Part shown: piece after piece, positions 52,318 to 61,364 of the stretch
How positions within the stretch are numbered: position 1 is the stretch's first letter
How the letters are laid out: every line of letters begins with the position of its first letter
Source of the DNA: Pseudomonadota bacterium
GTDB taxonomy: Bacteria > Pseudomonadota > Alphaproteobacteria > Reyranellales > Reyranellaceae
DNA length: 64,000 bases
Assembly (NCBI GenBank): GCA_018242505.1
Contig: JAFEBU010000071.1
Span: 152,764-216,763 of the forward strand
Reading direction: 5' to 3'
Position numbers and translations under genes: made by a program
The notes under the pieces: generated by a model
Told to the model about the DNA's origin: nothing
Databases searched by the model: none
What the model saw: only the letters and a program-made list of their open reading frames with translations

Positions 52318-53382
52318 TCAGGCGCGGGCCTTCACCATCGACCAGCCGAGATCGGCCATGGTCTTGCAGCGGTTGCCGTACATGGCCGCAGTGGTCGACG
52401 AGGCATTGCCGTCGAGGCCGCGCTTGTAGACGCCCTGTACGATGGCGGCGAGGCGAAAGAGCGAGAAGGCGAGATAGAAATCCCAGTGCTCGATGCGCTC
52501 GCGATGGGTACGACGGGCATAGGCCGCGAGATAGTCGGGCTCGGTGGGAATGCCGAACGCCTTCAGATCCATCCCGGCATAGCCGCCGGAAGCACCGAAG
52601 CCTTCGCCGAAATGGTACATCATGCAATTGTAGCCGAGGTCGGCCAGCGGGTGGCCGAGCGTGCTGAGTTCCCAGTCGAGCACGGCGATGATGCGCGGCT
52701 CGGTGGGGTGCACGACGGTGTTGCCGAGGCGATAATCGCCGTGATTGATGCGCGTCTCGTCACCGGGCGGAATGTTGGCCGGCAACCACTGCTTCAGCAG
52801 CTCCATCGACTCGATGTGCTCGGTGTACGAGAGATCGTACTGGCTCGACCAGCGAGCGATTTGGCGCGGGATATACTGCCCTTCACGGCCATAGTCACCG
52901 AGCCCGACGGCGCGATAGTCAACATTGTGGATGCGGGCCAGCACGTCGTTCATCGAATCGAAGATCCGGCCGCGGTCGGCCGGCGACACCTCGGGCATCT
53001 TCGGATCGGCGAAGATGCGGCCGGGCTTGAATTCCATGATGTAGAAGGCGGTGCCGATCACCGTATCGTCCTGGCACAGCAGGTAGGGCTTGGGCACCGG
53101 CACGTCGGTATGGTCGGAAAGCGCCTTGATGACGCGGAATTCCCGGTCGACCTGATGCGCCGAGGGCAGGAGCTTGCCGGGCGGCTTTTTGCGCAACACG
53201 AACATGCGACCGTCGGCATCGGTCAGGTGGAATGTCGGATTGCTCTGGCCGCCCTCGAACTGCAGAACGCGCAAGGGCCCGCGACACCCCTCGATGTGGC
53301 TGCACATGTAGTCGACGAGCCGCGCCTCGTCGAAACGGTGGGCATCGCGGACCGGGGTCAGGTTCGAAGGCAATTCGGACAT
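52318..53382 (-). CDS. APH-type phosphotransferase family protein (ACAD10/11-like kinase)
   Basis: 354-residue protein-kinase-like phosphotransferase. The catalytic loop INHGDYRLGN (HGD motif at 214-216, N221) and metal-binding D236 in AVLDWELSTLGHP are the APH hallmarks; ATP-binding strands occupy the N-terminal 100 residues (FEGGQSNPTFHL). This subfamily resembles the kinase domain of ACAD10/11, which phosphorylates 4-hydroxyacyl-CoAs on their way to beta-oxidation. The start at 53382 was chosen for the conserved MSELPSNL N-terminus. It does not look like an antibiotic-resistance gene. Converges with the Mla operon. Confidence 0.9.
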   Translation of the reverse strand: MSELPSNLTPVRDAHRFDEARLVDYMCSHIEGCRGPLRVLQFEGGQSNPTFHLTDADGRMFVLRKKPPGKLLPSAHQVDREFRVIKALSDHTDVPVPKPYLLCQDDTVIGTAFYIMEFKPGRIFADPKMPEVSPADRGRIFDSMNDVLARIHNVDYRAVGLGDYGREGQYIPRQIARWSSQYDLSYTEHIESMELLKQWLPANIPPGDETRINHGDYRLGNTVVHPTEPRIIAVLDWELSTLGHPLADLGYNCMMYHFGEGFGASGGYAGMDLKAFGIPTEPDYLAAYARRTHRERIEHWDFYLAFSLFRLAAIVQGVYKRGLDGNASSTTAAMYGNRCKTMADLGWSMVKARA

Positions 53383-53524
53383 GGGGATGGCGTCGGATGT
53401 CGTTTCGGGACATAGCGTTCTAGCGGTGGATGATCGTCTTTTCGAGGAATGTTTGCGCACGAGGCGGCGTGGCGACTCACAAGGCGGTACGAGCGTGTCG
53501 CCGACACACGTCCAGAGGACATGA

Positions 53525-53824
53525 ATGTCAGCACTTTGCCATATCCCTTGCCCGGCCCTGACGGCAGGCGGCCTGCTCGTTGTCAGCGGCGCGTATGCGC
53601 AGTCGATGGCATCGGTCAGCGTCCGACCGAGCAGCAGGCCTGGATCCGTCACGGCGTCCATGACGGTCAACTGACTCCTGGCGAAACCGCCTCCCGCACC
53701 ACGACAACGACGACCCAGGGCTGGAACCGGCCGCGCACTGCGAGCGGCTCCGGCGGCAGCTACGGCAATCTAGTCGTACGGTGGCGGCAGCTACAGTGGC
53801 GGCCGAAGCTCCAGCCATCTCTGA
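53525..53824 (+). pseudogene. Decayed small secreted Gly/Ser-rich protein
   Basis: Three reading frames in succession hold plausible pieces of one secreted protein. First comes a signal peptide (SALCHIPCPALTAGG, LLVVSGAYAQS) from ATG 53525 with AGAGGA upstream. A second frame then reads QQAWIRHGVHDGQLTPGET, like the RIxxGxxDGxLTxxE motif of small exported proteins, and SGSGGSYGN. A third frame ends GGGSYSGGRSSSHL and a stop at 53822-53824. No single frame is open through all of it. The 511-nt gap 53383-53893 contains nothing else that I can support. Confidence 0.4.
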
Positions 53825-53893
53825 GCGGGCATCGACCGCGTGACGCGTATCGGCCGGTGGCTTCGCGAGGTGCCGCCGGTGTTGTTCGCGGCG

Positions 53894-55453
53894 TCAGTTG
53901 ACCTGCCGCACGCGGTCCCCCCAATAGGCTTTGCGCAGTTCCCGCTTCAGGATTTTGCCGGTCGGATTGCGCGGCAGCGCATCGATGAAATCGATCGTCT
54001 TCGGCAGCTTGTAGCCGGCGATCTTCGAACGCGTCCATTCGATGAGCTCGCCCGGCGTCACCTCGATATCGGTCTTCTTCACCACCACGGCCTTGACGGC
54101 CTCGCCCCAACGCTCGTCGGGCACGCCGATCACCGCCACGTCGGCAACGGCCGGGTGACCGAACAGCGCGCTCTCGACTTCGGCCGGATAGATGTTCTCT
54201 CCCCCCGAGACGATCATGTCCTTCACGCGATCGTAGATATAAAGATATCCCTTTTCATCGAGATAGCCGGCATCGCCGCTCAGGAACCAGTCGCCTTTGA
54301 TGGCGCGCGCCGTCGCTTCCGGCAGCTTCCAGTAGCCGCCCATCACCTGTGGCGAGCGGATCGCGATCTCGCCGACCTCGCCTGCTGGCAGGTCGCGTCC
54401 GTTCTCGTCGACGATCCGCAACTCCACCTCCTTCTGGGCATAGCCGCAGGACAGGAGCTTCTTCGCATCGGAGGGGTCGTGATCCTCCGCCGGCAGCAGC
54501 GTGACCGCGCCGGTCGTCTCGGTGAGGCCATAGACCTGCTGGAAACCGCAACCGAAGATCGCCATTGCCTGCTTCAGCAACTCGGCGGGAATCGGCGCTG
54601 CGCCATAGACGATCAGCTTCAGGCTCGAGAGATCGGCTTCGCGGATCTGCGGCGTCTGCACCAGGAACAGGATCATGGCTGGTACCAGGAGGATCACGTC
54701 GATGCGTTCCGTCTGGATGATGTCCAGGATCTGCGCCGGCACGAATTCGCGCACCACATGGTTCACCGCACCGGCATAGAGGCCGACCATGCCCCAGCCG
54801 GCGCCGCCGATATGGAACATGGGAAGACAAACGATGGTCTTCGCACCCGGCACCATCTGCCAGCTCTCCGACCATGCGCGGAACATGTAGGCGAAGTTGG
54901 CATTGGTGAGCTCGGCGCCCTTGGGCAACCCGGTCGTGCCGCTGGTGTAGAACTGGACCGCGGTGTCAGCAGGCTTGGCGGGCAGGTGCGGATCGCGATC
55001 GGGGTGACGGTCGCGCCAGGCGTCGAAAGGAGTCCAGCCAGGATGTGTGCCCGACAGGGTCAGTACCTTGCGGACGGTGAGCAGTTGATCGCGGATCTTG
55101 TCGACAACGGGAATGAATTCCTCGCCGACGAACAGGATCTCCGCTTCGGCATCGTTGACGATATGCAGCACTTCCGGCGGCGCCAGGCGCCAGTTGACCG
55201 ATACCATGACCGCACCGGCCTTGGCCACGCCGAACAAGAGCTCGAAATAGAGATCGCTGCTCTTGTCGAGATGGGCGATGCGTGCGCCCGGCTTCAGCCC
55301 TTCGGCGATCAGCCCCTGAGCCACGCGATTGGCGGCGCGGTCAAGCTGGCGGTAGGTCGTGGTCCGATCCTGGTGGACCAGCGCGGTCGCGTCTCCGCGC
55401 TGCACGGCATGCAGGCGCACGATATCGCCCAAGCCTACTATTTCCATGCCCAT
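53894..55453 (-). CDS. AMP-dependent acyl-CoA synthetase
   Basis: 519-residue adenylate-forming ligase. The P-loop YTSGTTGLPKGAEL begins at 169; YGLTET, the GDAGYLDEKGYLYIYDR hinge, GGENIYPAEVE and the final PTGKILKRELR (catalytic lysine) complete the family set. It is closer to short/medium-chain and 4-coumarate-CoA-ligase-like FadD3/FadD13 enzymes than to the FadD15-type gene at 21753. The ATG at 55453 has GGGAG 9 nt upstream; a TTG at 55471 is a poorer choice. Divergent from the UDP-xylose synthase gene. Third acyl-CoA ligase of the window. Confidence 0.93.
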   Translation of the reverse strand: MGMEIVGLGDIVRLHAVQRGDATALVHQDRTTTYRQLDRAANRVAQGLIAEGLKPGARIAHLDKSSDLYFELLFGVAKAGAVMVSVNWRLAPPEVLHIVNDAEAEILFVGEEFIPVVDKIRDQLLTVRKVLTLSGTHPGWTPFDAWRDRHPDRDPHLPAKPADTAVQFYTSGTTGLPKGAELTNANFAYMFRAWSESWQMVPGAKTIVCLPMFHIGGAGWGMVGLYAGAVNHVVREFVPAQILDIIQTERIDVILLVPAMILFLVQTPQIREADLSSLKLIVYGAAPIPAELLKQAMAIFGCGFQQVYGLTETTGAVTLLPAEDHDPSDAKKLLSCGYAQKEVELRIVDENGRDLPAGEVGEIAIRSPQVMGGYWKLPEATARAIKGDWFLSGDAGYLDEKGYLYIYDRVKDMIVSGGENIYPAEVESALFGHPAVADVAVIGVPDERWGEAVKAVVVKKTDIEVTPGELIEWTRSKIAGYKLPKTIDFIDALPRNPTGKILKRELRKAYWGDRVRQVN

Positions 55454-55501
55454 GCGCCGCCACTCCCTCAACCCTTTATTATCGTTCTTGGAGTGCGACG
55501 A

Positions 55502-55550
55502 ATTTCAAGTGATTTCAAGAGTTTGATCGCTTACTCTCGACTTGAGAGCG
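55502..55550. promoter_or_regulatory. Direct repeats and a short dyad in the divergent region upstream of the UDP-xylose synthase gene
   Basis: ATTTCAAG occurs twice (55502-55509 and 55512-55519), exactly 10 bp apart. CTCTC-GACTT-GAGAG follows near 55534-55548. Phased repeats on one DNA face suggest regulator half-sites for the glycan genes; unproven. Confidence 0.3.
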
Positions 55551-55565
55551 GAACCACGGAGAGTC

Positions 55566-56537
55566 ATGGGCAAGCGGATATTGGTCACCGGAGGTGCAGG
55601 GTTTCTCGGTTCGCATCTATGCGAACGACTCCTGCGGTCCGGAAACGACATTTTGTGTGTCGACAACTATTTCACCGGCAGCAAGGACAATGTCGCCGGC
55701 TGCCTGGACCATCCTCATTTCGAGTTGATGCGGCATGATGTGACGTTTTCGCTCTATGTCGAAGTGGACGAGATCTACAACCTCGCCTGTCCGGCCTCGC
55801 CGATCCACTATCAGCACGACCCGGTCCAGACGACCAAGACCAGCGTGCACGGCGCCATCAACATGCTGGGGCTGGCGAAACGGGTGCGCGCCAAGATCTT
55901 CCAGGCCTCGACCAGCGAGGTCTATGGCGATCCGACCGTGCATCCGCAGGTCGAGAGCTATCGCGGCAACGTCAATCCGCTGGGGCCGCGCGCCTGCTAC
56001 GACGAGGGCAAGCGCTGCGCGGAGACCTTGTTTTTCGACTATTGGCGCCAGCACAAGCTGCGCATCAAGGTGGCACGCATCTTCAACACCTATGGTCCGC
56101 GCATGCATCCCAACGACGGGCGCGTGGTGTCGAACTTCATCGTCCAGGCACTCAAGGGCGAGGACATCACCATCTACGGCGACGGCATGCAGACCCGCGC
56201 CTTCTGCTATGTCGACGATCTGATCGAAGGCTGGATCCGGCTGATGGACCACACGCCGGACGATTTCACCGGCCCGGTCAACCTCGGCAATCCGGTCGAG
56301 ATGCCGGTGCGGCATCTCGCCGAGAAAATCCTCGAGCTGGTGAACGGCAAGTCGAAACTGGTCTTCCACCCGCTGCCGGTCGATGATCCGATGCAGCGCT
56401 GTCCGGACATCACGCTGGCGCGCAAGGTCCTCGAATGGGAACCCAAGGTGCCGCTGGACGAAGGACTCGAAAAGACCATCGCCTATTTCGATGGTCTCCT
56501 GAAGAGCAACAAGGCGGTGCGCCGGGTCGGGCGCTGA
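55566..56537 (+). CDS. uxs: UDP-glucuronate decarboxylase (UDP-xylose synthase)
   Basis: 323-residue extended SDR that converts UDP-glucuronate to UDP-xylose via NAD+. GGAGFLGS (9-16) binds the cofactor. The highly conserved core ACPASPIHYQHDPVQTTKTS, ASTSEVYGDP with E118, and ACYDEGKRCAETL with Y145 and K149 are diagnostic of UXS (E120, Y147, K151 in the human enzyme). IARIFNTYGPRM-like (VARIFNTYGPRMHP) and the RAFCYVDDLIEG stretch add support. It starts the nucleotide-sugar cluster; UDP-xylose would feed capsular or lipopolysaccharide side chains. Confidence 0.93.
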   Translation: MGKRILVTGGAGFLGSHLCERLLRSGNDILCVDNYFTGSKDNVAGCLDHPHFELMRHDVTFSLYVEVDEIYNLACPASPIHYQHDPVQTTKTSVHGAINMLGLAKRVRAKIFQASTSEVYGDPTVHPQVESYRGNVNPLGPRACYDEGKRCAETLFFDYWRQHKLRIKVARIFNTYGPRMHPNDGRVVSNFIVQALKGEDITIYGDGMQTRAFCYVDDLIEGWIRLMDHTPDDFTGPVNLGNPVEMPVRHLAEKILELVNGKSKLVFHPLPVDDPMQRCPDITLARKVLEWEPKVPLDEGLEKTIAYFDGLLKSNKAVRRVGR

Positions 56538-56584
56538 GGCGCAAGCCTCGAAGGCTGCGCCCCTGGTAGATCACCGCGGCAAGA

Positions 56585-57607
56585 TCACTGCGCGGCGACG
56601 GCGCGCGGTGCGGCGTTGACGATCGAGGCCTTGCCCGAGGTCATCTCGTCGTAGATCCATCGGTAGGTCTTTTCCATGCCGTCCTCGAGGCGGATGGAGG
56701 GGGCCCAGTTCATCAGCTTCTTGATCAGCGTGTTGTCGCTGTTGCGGCCGCGCACGCCCTTGGGGGCGCTGAGATTGTAGCTCCGCTTCAGCTTCACGCC
56801 GGCGATCTTCTCGACGATGTCAACCAGGCGGTTGATGCTGACCAACTCGTCGCTGCCGATGTTCAGCGGCTCGACGATATCGCTGTTGAGGAGCTTGATG
56901 GTGCCCTCGGTGCAGTCGTCGATGAACATGAACGACCGGGTCTGCTGGCCATCACCCCAGATCTCGATCTCGTGCTTGCCCGAAAGCTTGGCCTCGATGA
57001 CCTTGCGGCACATCGCGGCCGGCGCCTTCTCGCGGCCGCCGTCGTAGGTGCCGTTCGGGCCATAGACGTTGTGGTAGCGCGCGACACGGGTGGCGATGCC
57101 GTAGTCCTCGCGGAAGTGGCGTGCCATGCGCTCGCTGAACAGCTTCTCCCAACCGTAGCCGTCTTCCGGCAGCGCCGGATAGGCATCGCTTTCCTTGAGC
57201 GCGGTGACGTTGGGATCGGTCTGCTTGTCGCCGTTATAGACGCAGGCGGAGGAAGAGTAGAAGAACTGCCGGGTCCCGGCTTCCTTGGCCGCCATCAGCA
57301 TGTGGGTATTGATCAGTACCGAGAGCATGCACTCGGCCTTGTGGGTCTCGATGAAGCCCATGCCACCCATGTCGGCGGCGAGGTTGTAGATGGTCCGCGC
57401 ACCCTTGGCGGCGGAGCGGCAGGCATCGAGCAGCGAGAGGTCGCCGACCTGGTTCTCGACGCCGGGAATCTTCTGGTACCACTCGGCCAGCGGCTTCACG
57501 TCGACGGCGCGGATCTTGGTATGACCGCGCTTCTGCAGCTCGCGAACCAGATGGCCGCCGATAAATCCACCCGCACCGGTAACGACAACAAGATCATCCT
57601 TGGACAT
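56585..57607 (-). CDS. gme: GDP-mannose 3,5-epimerase-like SDR
   Basis: 340-residue extended SDR. GAGGFIGGH (11-19) binds NAD. The catalytic cysteine C122 in SSSACVYNGD corresponds to plant GME C145; Y151 and K155 are in DGYGWEKL, and REKAPAAMCRK gives K202 (plant K217). RYHNVYGPNGTYDGGREKAP is almost the plant pattern. GME epimerises GDP-D-mannose to GDP-L-galactose or GDP-L-gulose. In plants this is vitamin C and cell-wall chemistry; in bacteria it is uncommon and probably serves glycans. The ATG at 57607 has AAGG 9 nt upstream. It converges with the UDP-xylose synthase gene. Confidence 0.9.
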   Translation of the reverse strand: MSKDDLVVVTGAGGFIGGHLVRELQKRGHTKIRAVDVKPLAEWYQKIPGVENQVGDLSLLDACRSAAKGARTIYNLAADMGGMGFIETHKAECMLSVLINTHMLMAAKEAGTRQFFYSSSACVYNGDKQTDPNVTALKESDAYPALPEDGYGWEKLFSERMARHFREDYGIATRVARYHNVYGPNGTYDGGREKAPAAMCRKVIEAKLSGKHEIEIWGDGQQTRSFMFIDDCTEGTIKLLNSDIVEPLNIGSDELVSINRLVDIVEKIAGVKLKRSYNLSAPKGVRGRNSDNTLIKKLMNWAPSIRLEDGMEKTYRWIYDEMTSGKASIVNAAPRAVAAQ

Positions 57608-57798
57608 GAACAGGCCTTTCGAAATCAACACGAGGGGGACGTTTCCCAGACTTACCAATGCCTTGGCGCTACGCCAGCGCTCGCTCTTGGACTGACTATC
57701 GAGACCCGTTCGTTTGCGCGTCCGACGCTCGACCGTCAAGCCTCGCTCCGAAAGGTCACGGGTAAATTGCAAGATGGCTGAAAAGAGGTGGTCCGTGC

Positions 57799-57808
57799 CA
57801 AATATTTG
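57799..57808. promoter_or_regulatory. AT-rich palindrome CAAATATTTG before the GT2 gene
   Basis: Perfect 10-bp palindrome in an AT-rich patch (57797-57818) of an otherwise GC-rich 223-nt divergent interval, 23 nt before the glycosyltransferase start. The patch also offers CATATA-like -10 sequence. Likely promoter or operator of the glycosyltransferase operon. Confidence 0.3.
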
Positions 57809-57830
57809 CCATATACCAACGAACTAGCCG

Positions 57831-58622
57831 TTGTTCCGAGTCGTGCTCGCCGACATCACTCCCGTCATCCTGACCTTCAATGAGGCGGCGAATATCGGCC
57901 GAACGCTCGGGCGGCTGACATGGGCTCGTGACATCGTTGTGGTCGATAGCGGATCGACCGATGAGACCCTGGAGATCGCAGGTCGTTTCCCCAATGTTCG
58001 CGTCGTCCATCGGCCGTTCGACAGCCATGCCGAGCAATGGCGCTTCGCCACGACGAAAACCGGCGTATCGACCGACTGGATTCTGCGGCTCGATGCCGAC
58101 CATCTCATGGAGCCGATGCTCAATGAGGAGATCGCCGGCCTGAGGCCGGAACGCGCCGTCGGCGCCTATCTTATTGCCTTCACGTACTGCATCGATGGCC
58201 ATCCCTTGCGGGCATCCCTCTATCCGGCTCTTCCGGTCCTTTTCCGCCGCGGGCACGGCCGCTTCGAACAGGACGGCCACACCGAGAAGCTCTTCATCGA
58301 CGGCTTGGTCGTGCCGCTGAAAGGCCGCCTTTTGCACGACGATCGCAAGTGTCTTGACCGGTGGCTCCAGAACCAGGCGCGCTACCAAGCTTATGAAGCC
58401 GACAAGCTCACCAGTCGGCCATGGTCCGCACTCAGTTGGGCCGACCGTGTGCGGCGCACCCGCGTGCTCGGGCCGCCCGCGGTGGCATTCCACTGTCTGA
58501 TCGCCAAGGGGCTGCTGTTCGACGGCAAGGCCGGCTTTCTCTACACCGCACAGCGTGTCACGGCCGACCTGATCCTTTCCATGCACCTCCTGCGCCGCGA
58601 TCTCGGCAAGCTCGGCAAATGA
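57831..58622 (+). CDS. Family 2 glycosyltransferase (WaaE/KdtX-like)
   Basis: 263-residue GT-A inverting transferase: VILTFNEAANI at the N-terminus, VVDSGSTDET, and a metal-binding RLDADHLME in place of the DxD. RPFDSHAEQWRFA is typical of lipopolysaccharide core glucosyl/heptosyl-type GT2 enzymes such as WaaE. Only TTG (57831) or GTG (57843) serve as starts, with poor ribosome sites, so the N-terminus is uncertain. Its stop overlaps the start of the carbamoyltransferase gene (ATGA). The sugar donor may be one of the UDP or GDP sugars made next door (inference). Confidence 0.88.
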   Translation: MFRVVLADITPVILTFNEAANIGRTLGRLTWARDIVVVDSGSTDETLEIAGRFPNVRVVHRPFDSHAEQWRFATTKTGVSTDWILRLDADHLMEPMLNEEIAGLRPERAVGAYLIAFTYCIDGHPLRASLYPALPVLFRRGHGRFEQDGHTEKLFIDGLVVPLKGRLLHDDRKCLDRWLQNQARYQAYEADKLTSRPWSALSWADRVRRTRVLGPPAVAFHCLIAKGLLFDGKAGFLYTAQRVTADLILSMHLLRRDLGKLGK

Positions 58623-60373
58623 CCTACGTTCTGGGGCTGAACGCCTATCACGCCGATGCCGCGGCCTGCCTGGTCAAGGATGGAGAGCTGGTTGCGGCGG
58701 TCGAGGAGGAGCGGTTCCGGCGGATCAAGCATTGGGGTGGGTTCCCAAGCGAGGCCATCCGCTATTGCCTGGCCGAAGCGGGCATCGCCCTTGCCGACGT
58801 CGATCATGTCGCCGTCAACACCGACAATCGCGCCCAGCGCTGGCGCAAGCTGGCCTACATCGTGACATCGGGTGTGAAGCCTGGTTACGTTGCAAGGCGC
58901 CTGCGCGCGCGGGCGGAGCGCACCGACATCAAGGGCAAGCTCAAGGAGCATCTACCGGAGCAAGAATTCCGCGGCACGGTCCATGCCGTCGAGCATCACC
59001 TTTGCCATCTCGCTTCGGCCTTCCTGGTTTCGCCCTTTGCGAAGGCGGCAGCGGTATCGGTCGACGGCTTCGGCGATTTTTCCTCGGCGGCCTGGGCCTT
59101 GGGCGAGGGTGGGACGCTCGCTGTCGATGGCGGCGTCTACTTCCCCCACTCGCTGGGGGTGTTCTACGAGGCGATGACCCAGTTCATCGGCTTTCCCCAC
59201 TACGGTGACGAATACAAGGTGATGGGGCTCGCGCCCTATGGCGAACCTCGCTTCGTCGAGCAGATGAAAACGCTCGTCCGGCTGAAAAGCGACGGACGGT
59301 TCGAACTCGATCTCCGCTATTTCCGCCATGCCTCGGGCGAGGGGGCGAACTACGAGATCAAGAACGGCATTCCTTCGGGCGGGCGGTTGTGGAGCGATGC
59401 CTTGCCATCACTGTTGGGCGCCGCGCGCGATCCGGCAATGGCGCTCGAGGATCGGCATCACGACATCGCGCGGTCGGCGCAGGCAACCTATGAGGACGCT
59501 TTCTTCAATCTGCTGACCGCCGTGCACCGACGCTATGGTGTGGAGGCGGTCGTGCTGGCCGGCGGCTGCGCCTACAACTCGGTCGCCAACGGTAAGATCC
59601 TCGAACGCACGCCGTTCAAGCGGGTCTATATCCAGTCGGCAGGTGGAGATGCCGGCGGGGCGATCGGCGCGGCCTTCGCCACCTGGCACAAGGTTGGAGG
59701 TGAGGGCGCACGCCGTCACTTCGTCATGGACCATGCCTATTGGGGGCCGTCCGCCTCGGCAGATGAGATCGCCGCGGCGATTCGTGCCCGGCAGGCCGAT
59801 TTCGATGCGGCCGGTTGCATCATCGAGCGAGTGGACGACGAGCACGCGCTCTGCCGACGCACCGCGGAAGCGATCGCCGACGGCAAGGTGATCGGCTGGT
59901 TCCAGGGTCGGCTCGAATGGGGGCCGCGTGCTCTCGGCAACCGCTCGATCCTGGGCGATCCCCGCCGCGCCGACATGAAGGACATCCTCAATCTCAAGAT
60001 CAAACGTCGCGAATCGTTTCGGCCGTTCGCGCCCTCGATCCTGCGCGAGGCGGTGACGGACTGGTTCGAGACCGACGATGACGTTCCCTTCATGATGCAG
60101 GTCTTCAGGATCCGCGCCGAGCGGCGCAAGGCGATTCCGGCGGTGACGCATGTCGACGGCAGCGGCCGGCTGCAGACCGTAAGTCGATCTGCAAATGCGC
60201 GCTACTGGAGGCTGATCACGGCCTTTCGCGATCTCACGGGCGTGCCGATCGTCCTCAATACCAGCTTCAACGAGAACGAGCCGGTGGTCTGTCGGCCCGA
60301 GGAGGCGATCGACTGCTTCCTGCGGACCCGGATGGACGTCCTCGTGCTCGGCGACACGTTCATCGCACGATGA
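58619..60373 (+). CDS. NodU/CmcH-family carbamoyltransferase
   Basis: 584-residue O-carbamoyltransferase: N-terminal Kae1/HSP70-like ATPase-fold domain (LGLNAYHADAAACLV, EEERFRRIKH, SVDGFGDFSSA) and C-terminal carbamoyltransfer domain (WFQGRLEWGPRALGNRSIL, SFNENEPVV with NTSF). The enzyme makes carbamoyl-adenylate from carbamoyl phosphate and ATP, then carbamoylates a hydroxyl. NodU modifies Nod factors, CmcH cephem antibiotics; here the glycosyltransferase overlap suggests a carbamoylated sugar on a surface glycan. The ATG at 58619 is in ATGA with the transferase stop. Converges with galE 7 nt later. Confidence 0.93.
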   Translation: MTYVLGLNAYHADAAACLVKDGELVAAVEEERFRRIKHWGGFPSEAIRYCLAEAGIALADVDHVAVNTDNRAQRWRKLAYIVTSGVKPGYVARRLRARAERTDIKGKLKEHLPEQEFRGTVHAVEHHLCHLASAFLVSPFAKAAAVSVDGFGDFSSAAWALGEGGTLAVDGGVYFPHSLGVFYEAMTQFIGFPHYGDEYKVMGLAPYGEPRFVEQMKTLVRLKSDGRFELDLRYFRHASGEGANYEIKNGIPSGGRLWSDALPSLLGAARDPAMALEDRHHDIARSAQATYEDAFFNLLTAVHRRYGVEAVVLAGGCAYNSVANGKILERTPFKRVYIQSAGGDAGGAIGAAFATWHKVGGEGARRHFVMDHAYWGPSASADEIAAAIRARQADFDAAGCIIERVDDEHALCRRTAEAIADGKVIGWFQGRLEWGPRALGNRSILGDPRRADMKDILNLKIKRRESFRPFAPSILREAVTDWFETDDDVPFMMQVFRIRAERRKAIPAVTHVDGSGRLQTVSRSANARYWRLITAFRDLTGVPIVLNTSFNENEPVVCRPEEAIDCFLRTRMDVLVLGDTFIAR

Positions 60374-60380
60374 GCGCCTC

Positions 60381-61364
60381 TCAGCGCGGCATCGTACGGC
60401 GCCAGCGCAGCGTATCGTCGATCTGGGCGGCAAGGTCGCGGGTCGGTCGCCAGCCCAGTTCGCTCGCCGACTTGGAGATGTCGCCCACCAGCTTGGGGGA
60501 ATCGCCGGGTCGGCGCGGTCCGACCTGATGCGGCACCGGGCGACCGGCGATGCGCGCGGTCTCCGCCACCGCCTGTCGGACGCTGTAGCCGGTGCCGCTG
60601 CCGAGGTTGAAGCACTCGTGCACACCGTTGCCGGTGCGGCGCTTCAGCCAGCCGAGGGCCCGTACATGCGCATCGGCGAGATCGCTCACGTGGATGAAGT
60701 CGCGGATACAAGAGCCGTCCGAGGTCGGATAGTCGGTGCCGAGCACCGTCAGGGACGGGCCGAGGCCCAGCGCCGCATCGGCCGCGAGCGGCAGCAGGTG
60801 GGTCTCCGGCACGTGGGCCTCGCCGATCTCTCCTCCCGAATCGGCCCCGGCGGCATTGAAATAGCGCAGCGAAGCCGAGCGCAATCCCGCGCTGGCGGCC
60901 TTCTCCAGCGCCTGCTCCACGCGCGCCTTCGACTCGGCATAGGGGCTGAGCGGCGCGATGCGATGGGTTTCGGCCAGGAGGTCGGTCTGCGGCAGGCCAT
61001 AGACCGCGCAGGAACTCGAGAAGACAAAGGCCTCGACGCCGTGGCGTACCGCTGCGTCGATCAGCGGTTGGGTCTTGGTCACGTTGTTCAGCATGTAGCG
61101 TTCGGGCTCGCGCACGGATTCACCGACCTCGATGTATCCCGCGAGATGGACGATGGCCTTCGGCCGGTGACGGGCGAACACCTCGTCAAGCCGCTGGCTG
61201 TCGCCGATATCGCCTCGTTCGAGCGGGCCCCACTTGACGGCCCAGTCGTGCCCCTTCTCGAGCGTGTCGAAGCACACGGGCGTGAACCCGGCTTCGGCGA
61301 GCGCCTTGGAAACGTGGCTGCCGATGTAGCCTGCACCGCCTGCGACGAGAACGGCACTGCTCAC
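60381..61364 (-). CDS. galE: UDP-glucose 4-epimerase
   Basis: 327-residue extended SDR that interconverts UDP-glucose and UDP-galactose. GGAGYIGSH binds NAD, VHLAGYIEVGESV and VFSSSCAVYG are the GalE blocks, and YAESKARVEQ carries Y and K of the active site. LRYFNAAGAD and GTDYPTSDGSCIRDFIHV complete the set. The GTG at 61364 has GGAGG 8 nt upstream; a longer open frame is not conserved. UDP-galactose or UDP-N-acetyl variants could supply the glycan genes beside it. Confidence 0.95.
   Translation of the reverse strand: MSSAVLVAGGAGYIGSHVSKALAEAGFTPVCFDTLEKGHDWAVKWGPLERGDIGDSQRLDEVFARHRPKAIVHLAGYIEVGESVREPERYMLNNVTKTQPLIDAAVRHGVEAFVFSSSCAVYGLPQTDLLAETHRIAPLSPYAESKARVEQALEKAASAGLRSASLRYFNAAGADSGGEIGEAHVPETHLLPLAADAALGLGPSLTVLGTDYPTSDGSCIRDFIHVSDLADAHVRALGWLKRRTGNGVHECFNLGSGTGYSVRQAVAETARIAGRPVPHQVGPRRPGDSPKLVGDISKSASELGWRPTRDLAAQIDDTLRWRRTMPR

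Noticed and set aside
52318..53382. Aminoglycoside resistance gene
   Set aside because: Although APH-like, it matches the metabolic ACAD10/11 kinase branch and sits among lipid and acyl-CoA genes.
59408..60625. Minus-strand frame opposite the carbamoyltransferase
   Set aside because: Shadow frame; the plus strand holds both complete carbamoyltransferase domains.
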